Assembly (NCBI RefSeq): GCF_001278075.1
Contig: NZ_CP011340.1
Span: 3,410,001 to 3,474,000, forward strand
Direction: 5' to 3'
Length of the DNA: 64,000 bases
From: Streptomyces pristinaespiralis
GTDB taxonomy: Bacteria; Actinomycetota; Actinomycetes; Streptomycetales; Streptomycetaceae
Positions within the stretch are counted from its first letter, which is position 1, and every line of letters starts with the position of its first letter. Under the pieces are notes generated by a model that saw nothing but the letters and a program-made list of their open reading frames with translations, was not told where the DNA came from and searched no databases. Of this stretch, positions 17,854 to 26,710 are shown in pieces. Position numbers and translations under genes: made by a program.

Positions 17854-19608
17854 ATGTCGAACACCTCACGACGCGGCCTTCTCGCCGTCCTCGCCGCCTC
17901 CGCGGCCTCCGTCCCGCTCGGCTCCTTGACCGCGGCCCCGGCCCACGCCGCAAAGTCCGCACCGGCCGTAGGGCCGTTCGCGGCACCGGCCGGGCCGGGC
18001 ACCGCCCTCTCGTCGGTGACACAGGCCCCGCTGGACGCCTCGCACTTCACCCGGCTGGCGCTGCACACCCCGCTCACCGCCACCGTGCTGCCGGGGACGC
18101 CGGTACGTACCGAGATCACCTCCGGCGGCGAACGCGTCGCCCTGCTGACGCACGGCGCGCGGACCGTCGTACTGCCCGGCCCGGAAAGGACGTTCACCGA
18201 GAACAAGAAGCCCTACGCGGACGACTTCGGGCGCACCCTGCCGGACCTGACACTGCCTGAGGCGGAACGCCGCTACTGGGGCAGCACACCGGGCGGCGGC
18301 AGCTGGTCCACACTCGGGCCCGAAGAGACCGACTACTCGGTGGCGCCAGGCACCGGCATCATCACCCTCACCACCGACCACGCGAGCCGCCACGCCAGCG
18401 TGCGCGACGACGGCCTCACCGACGTGGACGTGCGTTCCGTGGCCCGGTTCGACAAGGTGCCCACCGGCCAGGCCTGTTCGTACGCCCTGTCCTTCGGCTA
18501 CCAGGACACGCACAACAGCTACCGGGCCAGGCTGTCGTTCCTCACCTCCGGCGCCGTGCAGCTGCGGGTCGAGAAGGAGGTCGACGACCAGGTCACCCAG
18601 CTGACCACCGCGCTCACCCTCGCCACGGACGTACCCGCCGGGACCGACTGGACGATCCGCGTACGCCGCGAAGGCACCCTGATCCGGGCCAAGGCCTGGC
18701 GGTCGGACCTCGCCGAGCCGGCGGGCTGGGCCGCCGAGGCCACCGACGCCACGTTCGGCGCCGGCCGGGTGGGCCTGCGGGCGCTGGCCAACGACGGCTG
18801 CACCAACCTGCCCGTCAAGCTGATCGTCAGCCGCTTCCAGGTGGACGCCGCCACCTGGGAGGTGCCGCCCCGCGTCACGCACCGGCACTGGGTGCGGGTG
18901 CTGCCGCAGCCGTTCGACGGGAACTGGACGCCGGAGCTGGAGCAGGTGATACGCGGCTGGGCCGGCTCCACGGCCCCCGACGTCCTCGCCCACGCCGCCA
19001 TGTTCCTCGCCGGCGCCCCGGCGGTGACCAGCGGGGCGGGACCGGCGGAGGGCAAGCAGGTGCTGGGCGAGGCCGGTTACGGCTACCTCGACCCGCGGGG
19101 CGACCGCTACGAAGGCGCCGACTTCCACGAGTACATGAACCTCGGCTGGACCTTCCCCGACGGCACCTGGACCGGGCCGTCCGCCAAGCAGGCCGGCAAC
19201 CTCGACTGCTCGGGCTACACGCGCATGGTCTACGGCTACCACATGGGCGTTCCGACGGCCGCGGGCGAGGACACGTCGGGCACCCGGCTCCCGCGCAGGT
19301 CCCGCGACATGGCGGACCACGCGCCCGGGGTGCGCGTCGACCGGACCGACGGCACCGCGCCGCCCGCCGCGACGCAGCTGCAACCCGGTGACCTGCTGCT
19401 GTTCAACGCCGACTCGGGCGACGACGGCGTGAGCGCCACGGTCGACCACGTCGGCATCTACCTCGGCGAGGACGCGGCCGGCGGGCGCCGTTTCCTGTCC
19501 AGCCGCAAGACGGTCGACGGCCCCACGATGTCCGACCTGGGCGGCGCGTCGCTGCTGGACGGCACGGGCACGTACGCCAGGACGCTGCACACCGTGCACC
19601 GCATCTGA
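17854..19608 (+). CDS. secreted LamG-like/NlpC-P60 cell-wall hydrolase
   Basis: 584-residue exported protein with a twin-arginine-like signal (TSRRGLLAVLAAS, cleavage near PAHAA). Residues about 120-345 form a beta-rich module of the LamG/concanavalin or keto-disaccharide-hydrolase type (DDFGRTLPD, VARFDKVPTGQACSYALSFGY, WTIRVRREGTLIRAKAW). Residues about 380-584 are an NlpC/P60 papain-like peptidase with catalytic Cys452 in NLDCSGY and His532 in VDHVGIYLG, as expected for D,L-endopeptidases that cut peptidoglycan stems. The sugar-binding-like module may target it to wall polysaccharide. A hairpin at 19651-19675 follows. It stands alone; the next gene is convergent. Confidence 0.85.
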   Translation: MSNTSRRGLLAVLAASAASVPLGSLTAAPAHAAKSAPAVGPFAAPAGPGTALSSVTQAPLDASHFTRLALHTPLTATVLPGTPVRTEITSGGERVALLTHGARTVVLPGPERTFTENKKPYADDFGRTLPDLTLPEAERRYWGSTPGGGSWSTLGPEETDYSVAPGTGIITLTTDHASRHASVRDDGLTDVDVRSVARFDKVPTGQACSYALSFGYQDTHNSYRARLSFLTSGAVQLRVEKEVDDQVTQLTTALTLATDVPAGTDWTIRVRREGTLIRAKAWRSDLAEPAGWAAEATDATFGAGRVGLRALANDGCTNLPVKLIVSRFQVDAATWEVPPRVTHRHWVRVLPQPFDGNWTPELEQVIRGWAGSTAPDVLAHAAMFLAGAPAVTSGAGPAEGKQVLGEAGYGYLDPRGDRYEGADFHEYMNLGWTFPDGTWTGPSAKQAGNLDCSGYTRMVYGYHMGVPTAAGEDTSGTRLPRRSRDMADHAPGVRVDRTDGTAPPAATQLQPGDLLLFNADSGDDGVSATVDHVGIYLGEDAAGGRRFLSSRKTVDGPTMSDLGGASLLDGTGTYARTLHTVHRI

Positions 19609-19650
19609 CGCCTGCGGCCCGCACCGGCCCTGACCTGCATCCGCGGGGTG

Positions 19651-19675
19651 GGCGGCGTCCGGCAGGGACGCCGCC
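19651..19675 (+). terminator. terminator-like hairpin after the NlpC/P60 gene
   Basis: Perfect 10-bp stem GGCGGCGTCC with a 5-base loop GGCAG, about 40 bases past the stop. No T-tract follows. Confidence 0.6.
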
Positions 19676-19899
19676 CTTGCGCCAAAGCGCCGGAGACGAT
19701 TGCACCAGATCACCCGCGGCCGGCGCCCCTGAACCACCGCAACCCCCGGCTGACCAACCTCTATGTCCACCAGGTCTTCGGCATGATCGACATGCAGGCC
19801 CTGGGTACCTCCGGCTGACCGGCCCCTTGAGCGGGAACGGTCGAGCCCTGCCGGCCGGCCGGCCGGGCTCGTACCAGGTCCGCTCCCACCCGCGGACGC
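19676..19899 (+). other. intergenic stretch with a short orphan reading frame
   Basis: No full gene. A rightward frame open from at least 19621 ends at the TGA at 19816-19818 and reads LNHRNPRLTNLYVHQVFGM and then IDMQALGTSG at its end. Its composition is protein-like, but it has no clear start or ribosome-binding site. It may be the decayed tail of a lost gene. I do not recognise it. Confidence 0.25.
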
Positions 19900-22344
19900 T
19901 CACCGCCTCCGCAGATCCCCCTTCCCGCACGCCACGCCGTCGCGGTTCGGGTCGAGCCGCAGCGGGTCGTCCCCGCCGTTGACCTTCAGACGGCCGTAGT
20001 CGTGGGCGGCAAGCCACTCGCAGCGCGCCGCCGTCGTCCGCTTCACCGCCTTCGGGAAGGTGGTCGGGACGCAGACGCCGGCGCTGCCGTAGTGCCGGTC
20101 GCAGCCCGCGACCTGCGGGTCCACCGCCACCGAACTCCGCTTCTTCAACGGCTTCTTCGGCGCCCGGGCCAGGTCGTCCGCGAAGTCGTGGACATGGGCG
20201 GAAGGATGGCCCGCCGCCGCCCGCGCCATCGCCGGCGGGCCGCCGAGATGCACCCACCGGGCCACCGAGGGCACGCCGTTCGCGTCGACGGCGAAGAGCA
20301 TGTACCAGCCCGGCGGCGCCAGGTTCGGGTTGCTGGTGACGTTCAGGTCGACGTTGTTCCCGTCGACCGTCATCGGCAGGTCCACGAACCGCTGGTTGGG
20401 GTCGGACGAGTGCGTCACCGCCGCCGGGCGGATCAGCTCCGCCTTCGCGATCGGCCGGTCGACGGTGATCCGCTGGGTGTCGCCGTACGTCCACTGTCCG
20501 TCGATCACCGAAGTGATCTGCGGGCGGGCGCCCTTGAGCAGGTACGGCGGCGTGTAGAGCGACACGTTGTGGTTGTAGGTGCCGTTGCCGGGGTTGTCGC
20601 CGACCGACATCACGCGACCGTCGGGCAGCAGGAAGGAGGAGGAGTGGTAGCCGCGCGGGACCGGGTCCGTGGCGAGCCCCGCCTCGTAGGTGTCGGTCAC
20701 CGGGTCGAAGAACGACGCCTCGTACACCGGGTCGGCCCGGTCGTGGAGGGCGCCGCCGGTCTCGAGGACCTTGCCGTCGGGCAGCAGCACGGCGGAGACG
20801 TACATCTTGCCCTCCGCGCCCGTCTGCGGGCGGCGGCCGAGACCCTGGTCGACCTCTCCCTGCGGCAGCAGCGGGCCGTGCACGTACGCCGGGTTCGGCT
20901 CCTTCAGGTCGATGATGTCGGTGTAGCGGTTGGCCACGGGGTTGGTCTCGTTGTTGCCTCCGCCGATCGTCAGGACCCGCTGGTCCTGCGCGGGCGGCAA
21001 CAGCACGCTCGCCGACTCGTCACGCTCGTCCTTGGCCTGCAGACCGGGGACGTCGGTGATGGTGTTGGCCTCGTAGTCGTAGATCGAGGCGCCGGTGCCG
21101 GGCGTGCCGTTGCCGAAGGTGTGGCTGCCGGAGTAGAAGAGGCGGCCGTCCTGCATGAGGATCATCGACGGGTACAGGCCCCAGTACGACCAGGTCTGGT
21201 TGACCTCGTTCATCGGGAGCCACTTGTTCTGGGCGGCGGAGAACTTCTCCGCGGTCACGTTGCCGGTCGAGTCCTCCTTCAGGCCGCCGAAGGAGATGAC
21301 GTCACCGTTGCCGAGGACGGTCGCCGAGGGGTACCAGTGGCCGCCGTTCATGTCGTTGGTGCGCGTGTAGGTCTCGGTCGCCGGGTCGAAGACGAACGAG
21401 TCCTTCAGGCCCTGGTAGCCGATCGTGCCGTCCGCGGAGGGGTAGCCCTTGTTGCCGGACATGATCAGGATCTTGCCGTCCTGGAGCTGCACATGGCCCG
21501 CGCAGAACATGTCGACGGGCGTGGGGATCGTCCGGAAGGTGCCGTCGGCCGGGTCGTACACCGCCGAGGTGAAGGTGCCCGCCTCGAACATGGCCTCGTC
21601 GTTGCCCGAGCCGGCGATGACGAGGACCTTGCCGTTGTGCATCACCACCGAGTGCATGGAGCGCACCGGGTTGTGCACCGGAAGGACGTCCCAGCGGCCC
21701 TTGAGGCACTCCTCGGGCGTGCCCGTGCATGTGGGCTCCGGAACCGGGACCGACACCTCCTCCATCACGTAGTCGTCGGTGGTGACAGAGCCCGTGCCGT
21801 ACACGGACACGCCCCACGCGATCCGGTCGGTGCCCGCGGGGACGGCGGGCGTGCGGACCTCGGCGCGCCGGTAACCGGCGCTCGTCTCGAGGGTCTTCAG
21901 GTCCGTCCAGTACTGCCATCCGGCCGTGGTGTCGTGCCGGAAGAGCGTGACGGAGGCGTCCGGAGTGGTCGATTTGTACCAGAGGGACAGGTCGTACTGC
22001 CGGTCCGGCGTCACCTGCGGCGCGCAGGCGGTGGTCTCGGTGATCAGGGCCTTGCGGTCGCCGTCGACACGGCGGGTCAGCGAGACCTTCATCGCCTTGG
22101 TACCGGAGTGGGCGTCGGCGACCGTCTCGAACGTGAAGTCGTTGTCGCCCCAGCCGGACCTGGACCAGCAGGCGGGCATGTCACCCGTGCCCGCCGTCTC
22201 GAAGCCCGGGTTGGAGATCAGGTTGGGCGGACCGGCCTGGGCCGTCTGCGGTACGGACATCAGCAGCGCCGTGGTCATGGCGCCGACGGCGAGCAGGGCG
22301 GTCCTGCGTCTGGGTCGGCGGGGGATCCGGAGCGGTGGCGGCAT
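19900..22344 (-). CDS. secreted copper radical oxidase (galactose/glyoxal oxidase family) with Excalibur-like tail
   Basis: 814-residue exported oxidase that would convert an alcohol or aldehyde to the next oxidation state with release of H2O2. Order: signal peptide (cleavage near TAQA-GPP); carbohydrate-binding-like jelly roll, about 40-200; Kelch propeller, about 215-600; C-terminal DUF1929 Ig-like domain, about 605-700; Cys-rich tail. The copper radical site is complete: C281 (MFCAGH) and Y338 (GHWYPSAT) for the Cys-Tyr crosslink, W388 above it, axial Y566 with H567 (RGYHSSS), and H645 (THSSDPNQR). The tail ends in DPNRDGVACG, an Excalibur-type Ca2+ motif. It is the last gene of a four-gene glycosyltransferase operon, 48 bases after its neighbour. 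Relative: GlxA, which works with the synthase CslA at hyphal tips. Confidence 0.9.
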   Translation of the reverse strand: MPPPLRIPRRPRRRTALLAVGAMTTALLMSVPQTAQAGPPNLISNPGFETAGTGDMPACWSRSGWGDNDFTFETVADAHSGTKAMKVSLTRRVDGDRKALITETTACAPQVTPDRQYDLSLWYKSTTPDASVTLFRHDTTAGWQYWTDLKTLETSAGYRRAEVRTPAVPAGTDRIAWGVSVYGTGSVTTDDYVMEEVSVPVPEPTCTGTPEECLKGRWDVLPVHNPVRSMHSVVMHNGKVLVIAGSGNDEAMFEAGTFTSAVYDPADGTFRTIPTPVDMFCAGHVQLQDGKILIMSGNKGYPSADGTIGYQGLKDSFVFDPATETYTRTNDMNGGHWYPSATVLGNGDVISFGGLKEDSTGNVTAEKFSAAQNKWLPMNEVNQTWSYWGLYPSMILMQDGRLFYSGSHTFGNGTPGTGASIYDYEANTITDVPGLQAKDERDESASVLLPPAQDQRVLTIGGGNNETNPVANRYTDIIDLKEPNPAYVHGPLLPQGEVDQGLGRRPQTGAEGKMYVSAVLLPDGKVLETGGALHDRADPVYEASFFDPVTDTYEAGLATDPVPRGYHSSSFLLPDGRVMSVGDNPGNGTYNHNVSLYTPPYLLKGARPQITSVIDGQWTYGDTQRITVDRPIAKAELIRPAAVTHSSDPNQRFVDLPMTVDGNNVDLNVTSNPNLAPPGWYMLFAVDANGVPSVARWVHLGGPPAMARAAAGHPSAHVHDFADDLARAPKKPLKKRSSVAVDPQVAGCDRHYGSAGVCVPTTFPKAVKRTTAARCEWLAAHDYGRLKVNGGDDPLRLDPNRDGVACGKGDLRRR

Positions 22345-22392
22345 GAGCGGGTTCCCTTCGTGCGGCTCTCTTCCGGGTGACGTCTTCGGGGT

Positions 22393-23601
22393 TCAGGAAC
22401 TGCTGCCGACCCGCGCGTCCGGCAGGGCGGCGGGCGGCGCGCTCTTCGCACGCGGCAGGTAGACAAGCGCCTCCGTCGCGGCGAAGCGCACGACGAACGT
22501 GGTCAGCAGCGCGAGCGCGGTCGCCGGCAGCACCGCCATGTCCAGCCAGGACACGAACAGCGCGATCAGCGGGATCCGCAGCAGCAGATCGGCGTTGGCC
22601 AGCAGCGCGAAGCGTCCGGCGCGGTCCGCCCAGTGCCGGTGGCGTCTGCGGTCACGGAACAGCAGCACCTCGATGAGCAGGAAGTTCCACGCCACACCGA
22701 ACTGGTTGGCCACGATCTCGGCCGGAAGGTAGTGCATGCCGGCGCCGGTCAGCAGGTGCAGTGCGAGAAGGTTCGGCACGAAGCCGGTCAGCCCGATCAG
22801 ACCGAAGGCGACCATCCGGGCCATCGCGGACGCGGTGCGCAGCCCGGTGAGATGGCCGAGGAAACGCATGCCCTCCTTCGCCGTCGACTTCGACTCGCCG
22901 GCGAACCGGTCCTGGAAGACGAACGGCACCTCCGCGACCGTCTCCGGGCGGCAGCGCACCGCCAGTTCCAGCAGGATCTTGTAGCCGAGCGGCTTCAGCG
23001 CGTCGGCCCTCACCACACTGCGCCGGATCGCGAAGAAGCCGCTCATCGGATCGCTGACGCCGCGCAGCCGCCGCGGGAACAGTGCCTTGGTCAGCCAGGT
23101 CGCGCCGCGCGAGACGGCGACGCGGTAACCGCCGGCGAGGCCCTCGCGGCTGCCTCCGCTGATGTAGCGGCTGGCGACGACGAGGTCGGCGCCCGCGCGC
23201 TCCCCCGCCGCGACCAGGTCCGGTACCAGGGCGGGGGGATGCTGGAGATCGGCGTCCATGACGACGATCCAGTCGGAGCCCGCCCTCCGCATGCCTTCGA
23301 CCACGGCCCCGCCGAGCCCGCCGTCCGGGGTGTCGCGGTGCAGCACGCCCACCGGGAAGGGGCAGTCCTGCGCGGCGCTTCGGATCACGTCCGGCGTGTC
23401 GTCGGTGGAGTCGTCGACGAACAGCACCTCGCAGGGCAGCCGGGACGGCACCGAGTCGGTGAGCCTGCGCAGCAGTTCACGGATGTTGCCGGACTCGTTG
23501 TAGGTGGGGACGACGATGGTGACGGCGCCGGGCTCGACGACCTGGGCGGCACTCAGCTCCGGATCGCCGAGTTCCTCGGCGCCCGTACGGGGGGTGGTCA
23601 C
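22393..23601 (-). CDS. GT2 polyprenyl-phosphate sugar synthase fused to GtrA-type membrane domain
   Basis: 402 residues. The N-terminal domain is a dolichol-phosphate-mannose-synthase-like GT2 (VTIVVPTYNESGNIRELL, LFVDDSTDDTPDVI, VVMDADLQHPP) that would transfer a sugar from a nucleotide sugar to a polyprenyl phosphate. The C-terminal part, from about 260, has four hydrophobic helices of the GtrA family (ARMVAFGLIGLTGFVPN, NQFGVAWNFLLIEVLLFRDR), thought to help flip lipid-linked sugars. It starts with GTG overlapping the upstream stop by four bases. The product is the natural donor for the GT39 enzyme encoded just upstream. Confidence 0.9.
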   Translation of the reverse strand: MTTPRTGAEELGDPELSAAQVVEPGAVTIVVPTYNESGNIRELLRRLTDSVPSRLPCEVLFVDDSTDDTPDVIRSAAQDCPFPVGVLHRDTPDGGLGGAVVEGMRRAGSDWIVVMDADLQHPPALVPDLVAAGERAGADLVVASRYISGGSREGLAGGYRVAVSRGATWLTKALFPRRLRGVSDPMSGFFAIRRSVVRADALKPLGYKILLELAVRCRPETVAEVPFVFQDRFAGESKSTAKEGMRFLGHLTGLRTASAMARMVAFGLIGLTGFVPNLLALHLLTGAGMHYLPAEIVANQFGVAWNFLLIEVLLFRDRRRHRHWADRAGRFALLANADLLLRIPLIALFVSWLDMAVLPATALALLTTFVVRFAATEALVYLPRAKSAPPAALPDARVGSSS

Positions 23602-25274
23602 AGCTCGCCTCCAGCGATCCTGCGGATCTCGATACGGTCCTCGCCCGCGCCGAAGACGGCGACCGGCGTCGAATGCTCGAGGGCCGACTTGACGTTGGGC
23701 AGGTCGACGGCGTCACGCCGTACGGTCGGTGACGACACGACGTAGTCGAGGTCGCGCCAGCCGCGCGGCATCGTCTTCGCGACCGCCGGGTCGAGGTCCG
23801 CCTTGTAGAACCAGATCGCCCCGGTGCCGGGCTCGAAACCGTCGTGGACGAGATCCAGCCAGAGGGCGTCGTCGACGAGCACGCGGGTGTTCGCCGGGTC
23901 GTCGACCTCGTGTCGCATCCAGGCGGCCGCGGCACGGTAGGGGCCGTTGGCGTCGACGGTGAGCGCGGCCCGGTTGCCGTCGTACCAGCGGGGAGCGACG
24001 TACCCGGCCGCCGTCACGGCCAGCACGGCGGCCGCGGTGAGGCGTACGGCGCGCGCCCGGGCGGCCGCGGTGGACAGGCCCGGCCGGACGGGGGCGGCAC
24101 CCCGGTTGCCACGGCGCAGCACCGCGTGGGCCACGCTGGCCGCCGCGGCCGCCAGGACCAGCGCGAGGAACGGCAGCGCCTGGATCACGTACATCGCGGG
24201 GAGGTAGCCCGAAGGCCGCATGGCGACGACCGCGAGGATCGCCACCACCAGCGCCGGGCCGGCGAGCGCCCGTGCCGTGACCGACCAGCGGACCGTGACG
24301 AGCAGCAGCGCGGCGCCGGCCAGCCCGCCGACGGGCAGCACGGTGTCGTAGTACAGCCACGACGTGAGGACCCCGTGGGACCCGGTGTCCTCGTCGAGGA
24401 TGAAGCCGGAACCGGGCCGGCTCATCTGGTACGCGATGCCGTCGATGAGCGACACATGGCCGGCTCCGGGGAACAGCTCGCTGTTCAGCAGCGCGTACAG
24501 CGGGTACGACAGGCCGATCAGCGCGCAGGCCGTGATCGCTCCGGTGACCGCGAACTTACGGGTGTCCCGGTGGCTGTGCCGCCACATGGTCACCAGCAGC
24601 GCGGGCAGCACGACCAGCATGGTCTCCTTGGTCAGCACGGAGACGGCGGCGGTGAGCCCTGCGGCGAAGTGGTGCCACAGATGGCGGTCGGGCGACGCGG
24701 CCAGGCAGAACGCCAGCAGCATCCACATGACGGCGATGTTGTCGAGGAAGATCTCGCGCTGCAGCACGACGGAGAGCGGCGAGAGACCGAAGAGGGCCAT
24801 CGCCAGGCCCGCCGCCCACCGCGGCAGGAACAGCCGGCGCGCCAGCACGTACAGCAGCACCGCGCACGCGGCGCTCACCGCCAGCATCGCGAACCGCATG
24901 GAGGCGACGGTCATCGTCTCTGGAGCGATCAGCGAGGGGATCCAGGTCAGGAACGCTATCTGGATCCAGCCGAGCGGCGGATGGTCGTACCAGTACGTGT
25001 AGTGGGCGAGCCCTTCGCCCTGCTGGACCGCCCACGCCTGCGCGAGGTAGGTGCCCTCGTCGTCGCTGAGCGTCGGGAAGTGGGTGATGTTCCAGCCCTG
25101 GACGAGCAGGATCGCGAGCAACAGCGCCCCGCACAGCAGCAGGTCGGGCCGCGAACCGCGGAACCGCACGACCGGGCGGACGCGCACGGGCGCGGTGGTG
25201 GTCACCGTCGCCGCGACGGGTGCGGCGGGAACCGGCTCGGTGGCCTCGGGAGCGGGAGGCAGGGTCGTCGTCAC
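23598..25274 (-). CDS. GT39/ArnT-type polyprenyl-phosphate-sugar dependent glycosyltransferase
   Basis: 558-residue GT-C membrane enzyme with about 11 hydrophobic segments. The first outer loop has the catalytic acidic motif LSDDEGTYLAQAW, and YWYDHPPLGWIQIAFL, FGLSPLSVVLQREIFLDN and TKETMLVVLPALL are typical of the PMT/ArnT group. Such enzymes take sugars from polyprenyl phosphate on the outer face of the membrane. The C-terminal soluble domain (about 440-558) contains RVLVDDALWLDLV. The GTG start at 25274 is favoured by GAGAGGA upstream and by its four-base overlap with the preceding gene; a longer frame to 25343 is a shadow. It is coupled at both ends to GT2 genes. Confidence 0.9.
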   Translation of the reverse strand: MTTTLPPAPEATEPVPAAPVAATVTTTAPVRVRPVVRFRGSRPDLLLCGALLLAILLVQGWNITHFPTLSDDEGTYLAQAWAVQQGEGLAHYTYWYDHPPLGWIQIAFLTWIPSLIAPETMTVASMRFAMLAVSAACAVLLYVLARRLFLPRWAAGLAMALFGLSPLSVVLQREIFLDNIAVMWMLLAFCLAASPDRHLWHHFAAGLTAAVSVLTKETMLVVLPALLVTMWRHSHRDTRKFAVTGAITACALIGLSYPLYALLNSELFPGAGHVSLIDGIAYQMSRPGSGFILDEDTGSHGVLTSWLYYDTVLPVGGLAGAALLLVTVRWSVTARALAGPALVVAILAVVAMRPSGYLPAMYVIQALPFLALVLAAAAASVAHAVLRRGNRGAAPVRPGLSTAAARARAVRLTAAAVLAVTAAGYVAPRWYDGNRAALTVDANGPYRAAAAWMRHEVDDPANTRVLVDDALWLDLVHDGFEPGTGAIWFYKADLDPAVAKTMPRGWRDLDYVVSSPTVRRDAVDLPNVKSALEHSTPVAVFGAGEDRIEIRRIAGGEL

Positions 25275-26542
25275 CGGCGGGCGTCCTCTCTGGTGTCCGT
25301 CACCTCGGTGAGGTGCGCGCCGACATGGCTGGTCAGTTCCCACTCGTTACGGCCGCGCTGCTCCCGCCAGACGGCGCGCACGGCGGCGCCGGCGAGCAGG
25401 ACCTGGTAGAAGGGGCCGCCGACGATGAGCTTCAGGTAGTGCACGAAACGGACCTTCAGCCCGTACTGCTTGCCGAAGTCGTGCAGTCCGACGATCTCGA
25501 AGACGAAGGTGACCATGGCCGTGATCAGCGGCAGGAAGGTCACGATGGCGATCCCCACCGGGACGTCGAGGAAGAGCGCGACCGCGACGTTGACCGGGAT
25601 GACCACGCCCGAGTACGCCTGGAGGAACGGCGTCATCAGGGTGTAGCGGGCCAGCATGCGCTGTCCGCGCCCGGGCAGCTGCTTCCAGTCCTTCTTCCGG
25701 TAGACCTGAAGGAACCCCTGGTTCCAGCGGGTGCGCTGCTTGAGCAGGCTCATCAGGGTGCCCGGGGTCTCCTCCCGGGTGACCATGTCGCTGTCGTACG
25801 CGACGACGACCCTCTTGCCGACGGACGACAGCCGCACGCCCAGGTCGCAGTCCTCCGCGAGGCAGTCGGGGTCCCAGCCGCCGGCCTCGCGCAGCACCGG
25901 GGTACGGACGAAGACGGTGTTGCCGCCGAGCGGGATGAAGCCCTTCTGCGCGTGCAGGTGGAGCCTGCTGCGGAACCAGAAGAAGTACTCCAGGCAGTTG
26001 CGGAGGCTGTACCAGCTGGAGTGGAAGTTGATCAGCTGCACCCCGCCCTGCACCACGTCGGCGCCGGTGGAGGTGAAGGCGTGGTCGACGTGCGCCAGCA
26101 GCTCGGGGTGGACCTGGTCCTCGGCGTCGAACACCCCGACGATGTCGCCGCGGCAGTGCGGCAGGGCGGTGTTGAGCGCCTTGGGCTTGTTCTTGGTCTC
26201 GTGCGTGTCGGTGACGACCCGTACCCGGACGGGATCGCGGGCGGCGGCGCGTTCGGCGACCGCGGCGGTCTCCGGGTCGTCGTGTCCGACGATCACGATG
26301 ATCTCGAAGTTGGAGTGGCTGGATTCCAGCAGCCGCTCGATGGTGTGCTCCAGCACCGCCTGTTCGTGGCGGGCGGGCAGGAGCAGCGAGAAGGAGAGAC
26401 CGACCCCTCCGTGGGGCCGGTCGAACCGTGTCGCCGCGAGAGTCTCCGGCGTGCGCCAGGCGTGCATCTGCCACCACAGCGTGAACGCCGCCATCCAGAA
26501 CAGCGCCACGGAAATGGCAGCAACGAACAGCGAAATGAGCAT
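25271..26542 (-). CDS. processive GT2 glycosyltransferase (CslA-like, membrane)
   Basis: 423-residue family 2 glycosyltransferase with one N-terminal membrane helix, a GT-A domain and about four C-terminal helices, the layout of bacterial cellulose/hyaluronan-type synthases. The catalytic motifs are complete: LLLPARHEQ, VFDAEDQVHPELL (DxD-like), LAEDCDLGVRL (TED/EDC Asp) and QRTRWNQG (QxxRW). The start at 26542 has GGGGGG upstream; an alternative GTG lies six codons further up. As the first gene of the oxidase operon, it is likely to make the glycan that the rest of the operon decorates. The polymer is unknown. Confidence 0.9.
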   Translation of the reverse strand: MLISLFVAAISVALFWMAAFTLWWQMHAWRTPETLAATRFDRPHGGVGLSFSLLLPARHEQAVLEHTIERLLESSHSNFEIIVIVGHDDPETAAVAERAAARDPVRVRVVTDTHETKNKPKALNTALPHCRGDIVGVFDAEDQVHPELLAHVDHAFTSTGADVVQGGVQLINFHSSWYSLRNCLEYFFWFRSRLHLHAQKGFIPLGGNTVFVRTPVLREAGGWDPDCLAEDCDLGVRLSSVGKRVVVAYDSDMVTREETPGTLMSLLKQRTRWNQGFLQVYRKKDWKQLPGRGQRMLARYTLMTPFLQAYSGVVIPVNVAVALFLDVPVGIAIVTFLPLITAMVTFVFEIVGLHDFGKQYGLKVRFVHYLKLIVGGPFYQVLLAGAAVRAVWREQRGRNEWELTSHVGAHLTEVTDTREDARR

Positions 26543-26710
26543 GAATGGCCCCCCTGCCACTGTGCCGAGGCAGGACCCCCCTGGCCGTCGGCACGAACTT
26601 CCCCCACGCGCGTCACTCCCCAGTACGCGCGCCGGATCAGCTGCGTTCAGGACAATAGAGGCGGAGGATTTCGTTCCGGAGTCTGACGCCCAAATTCAGC
26701 TTTTCTCGTA

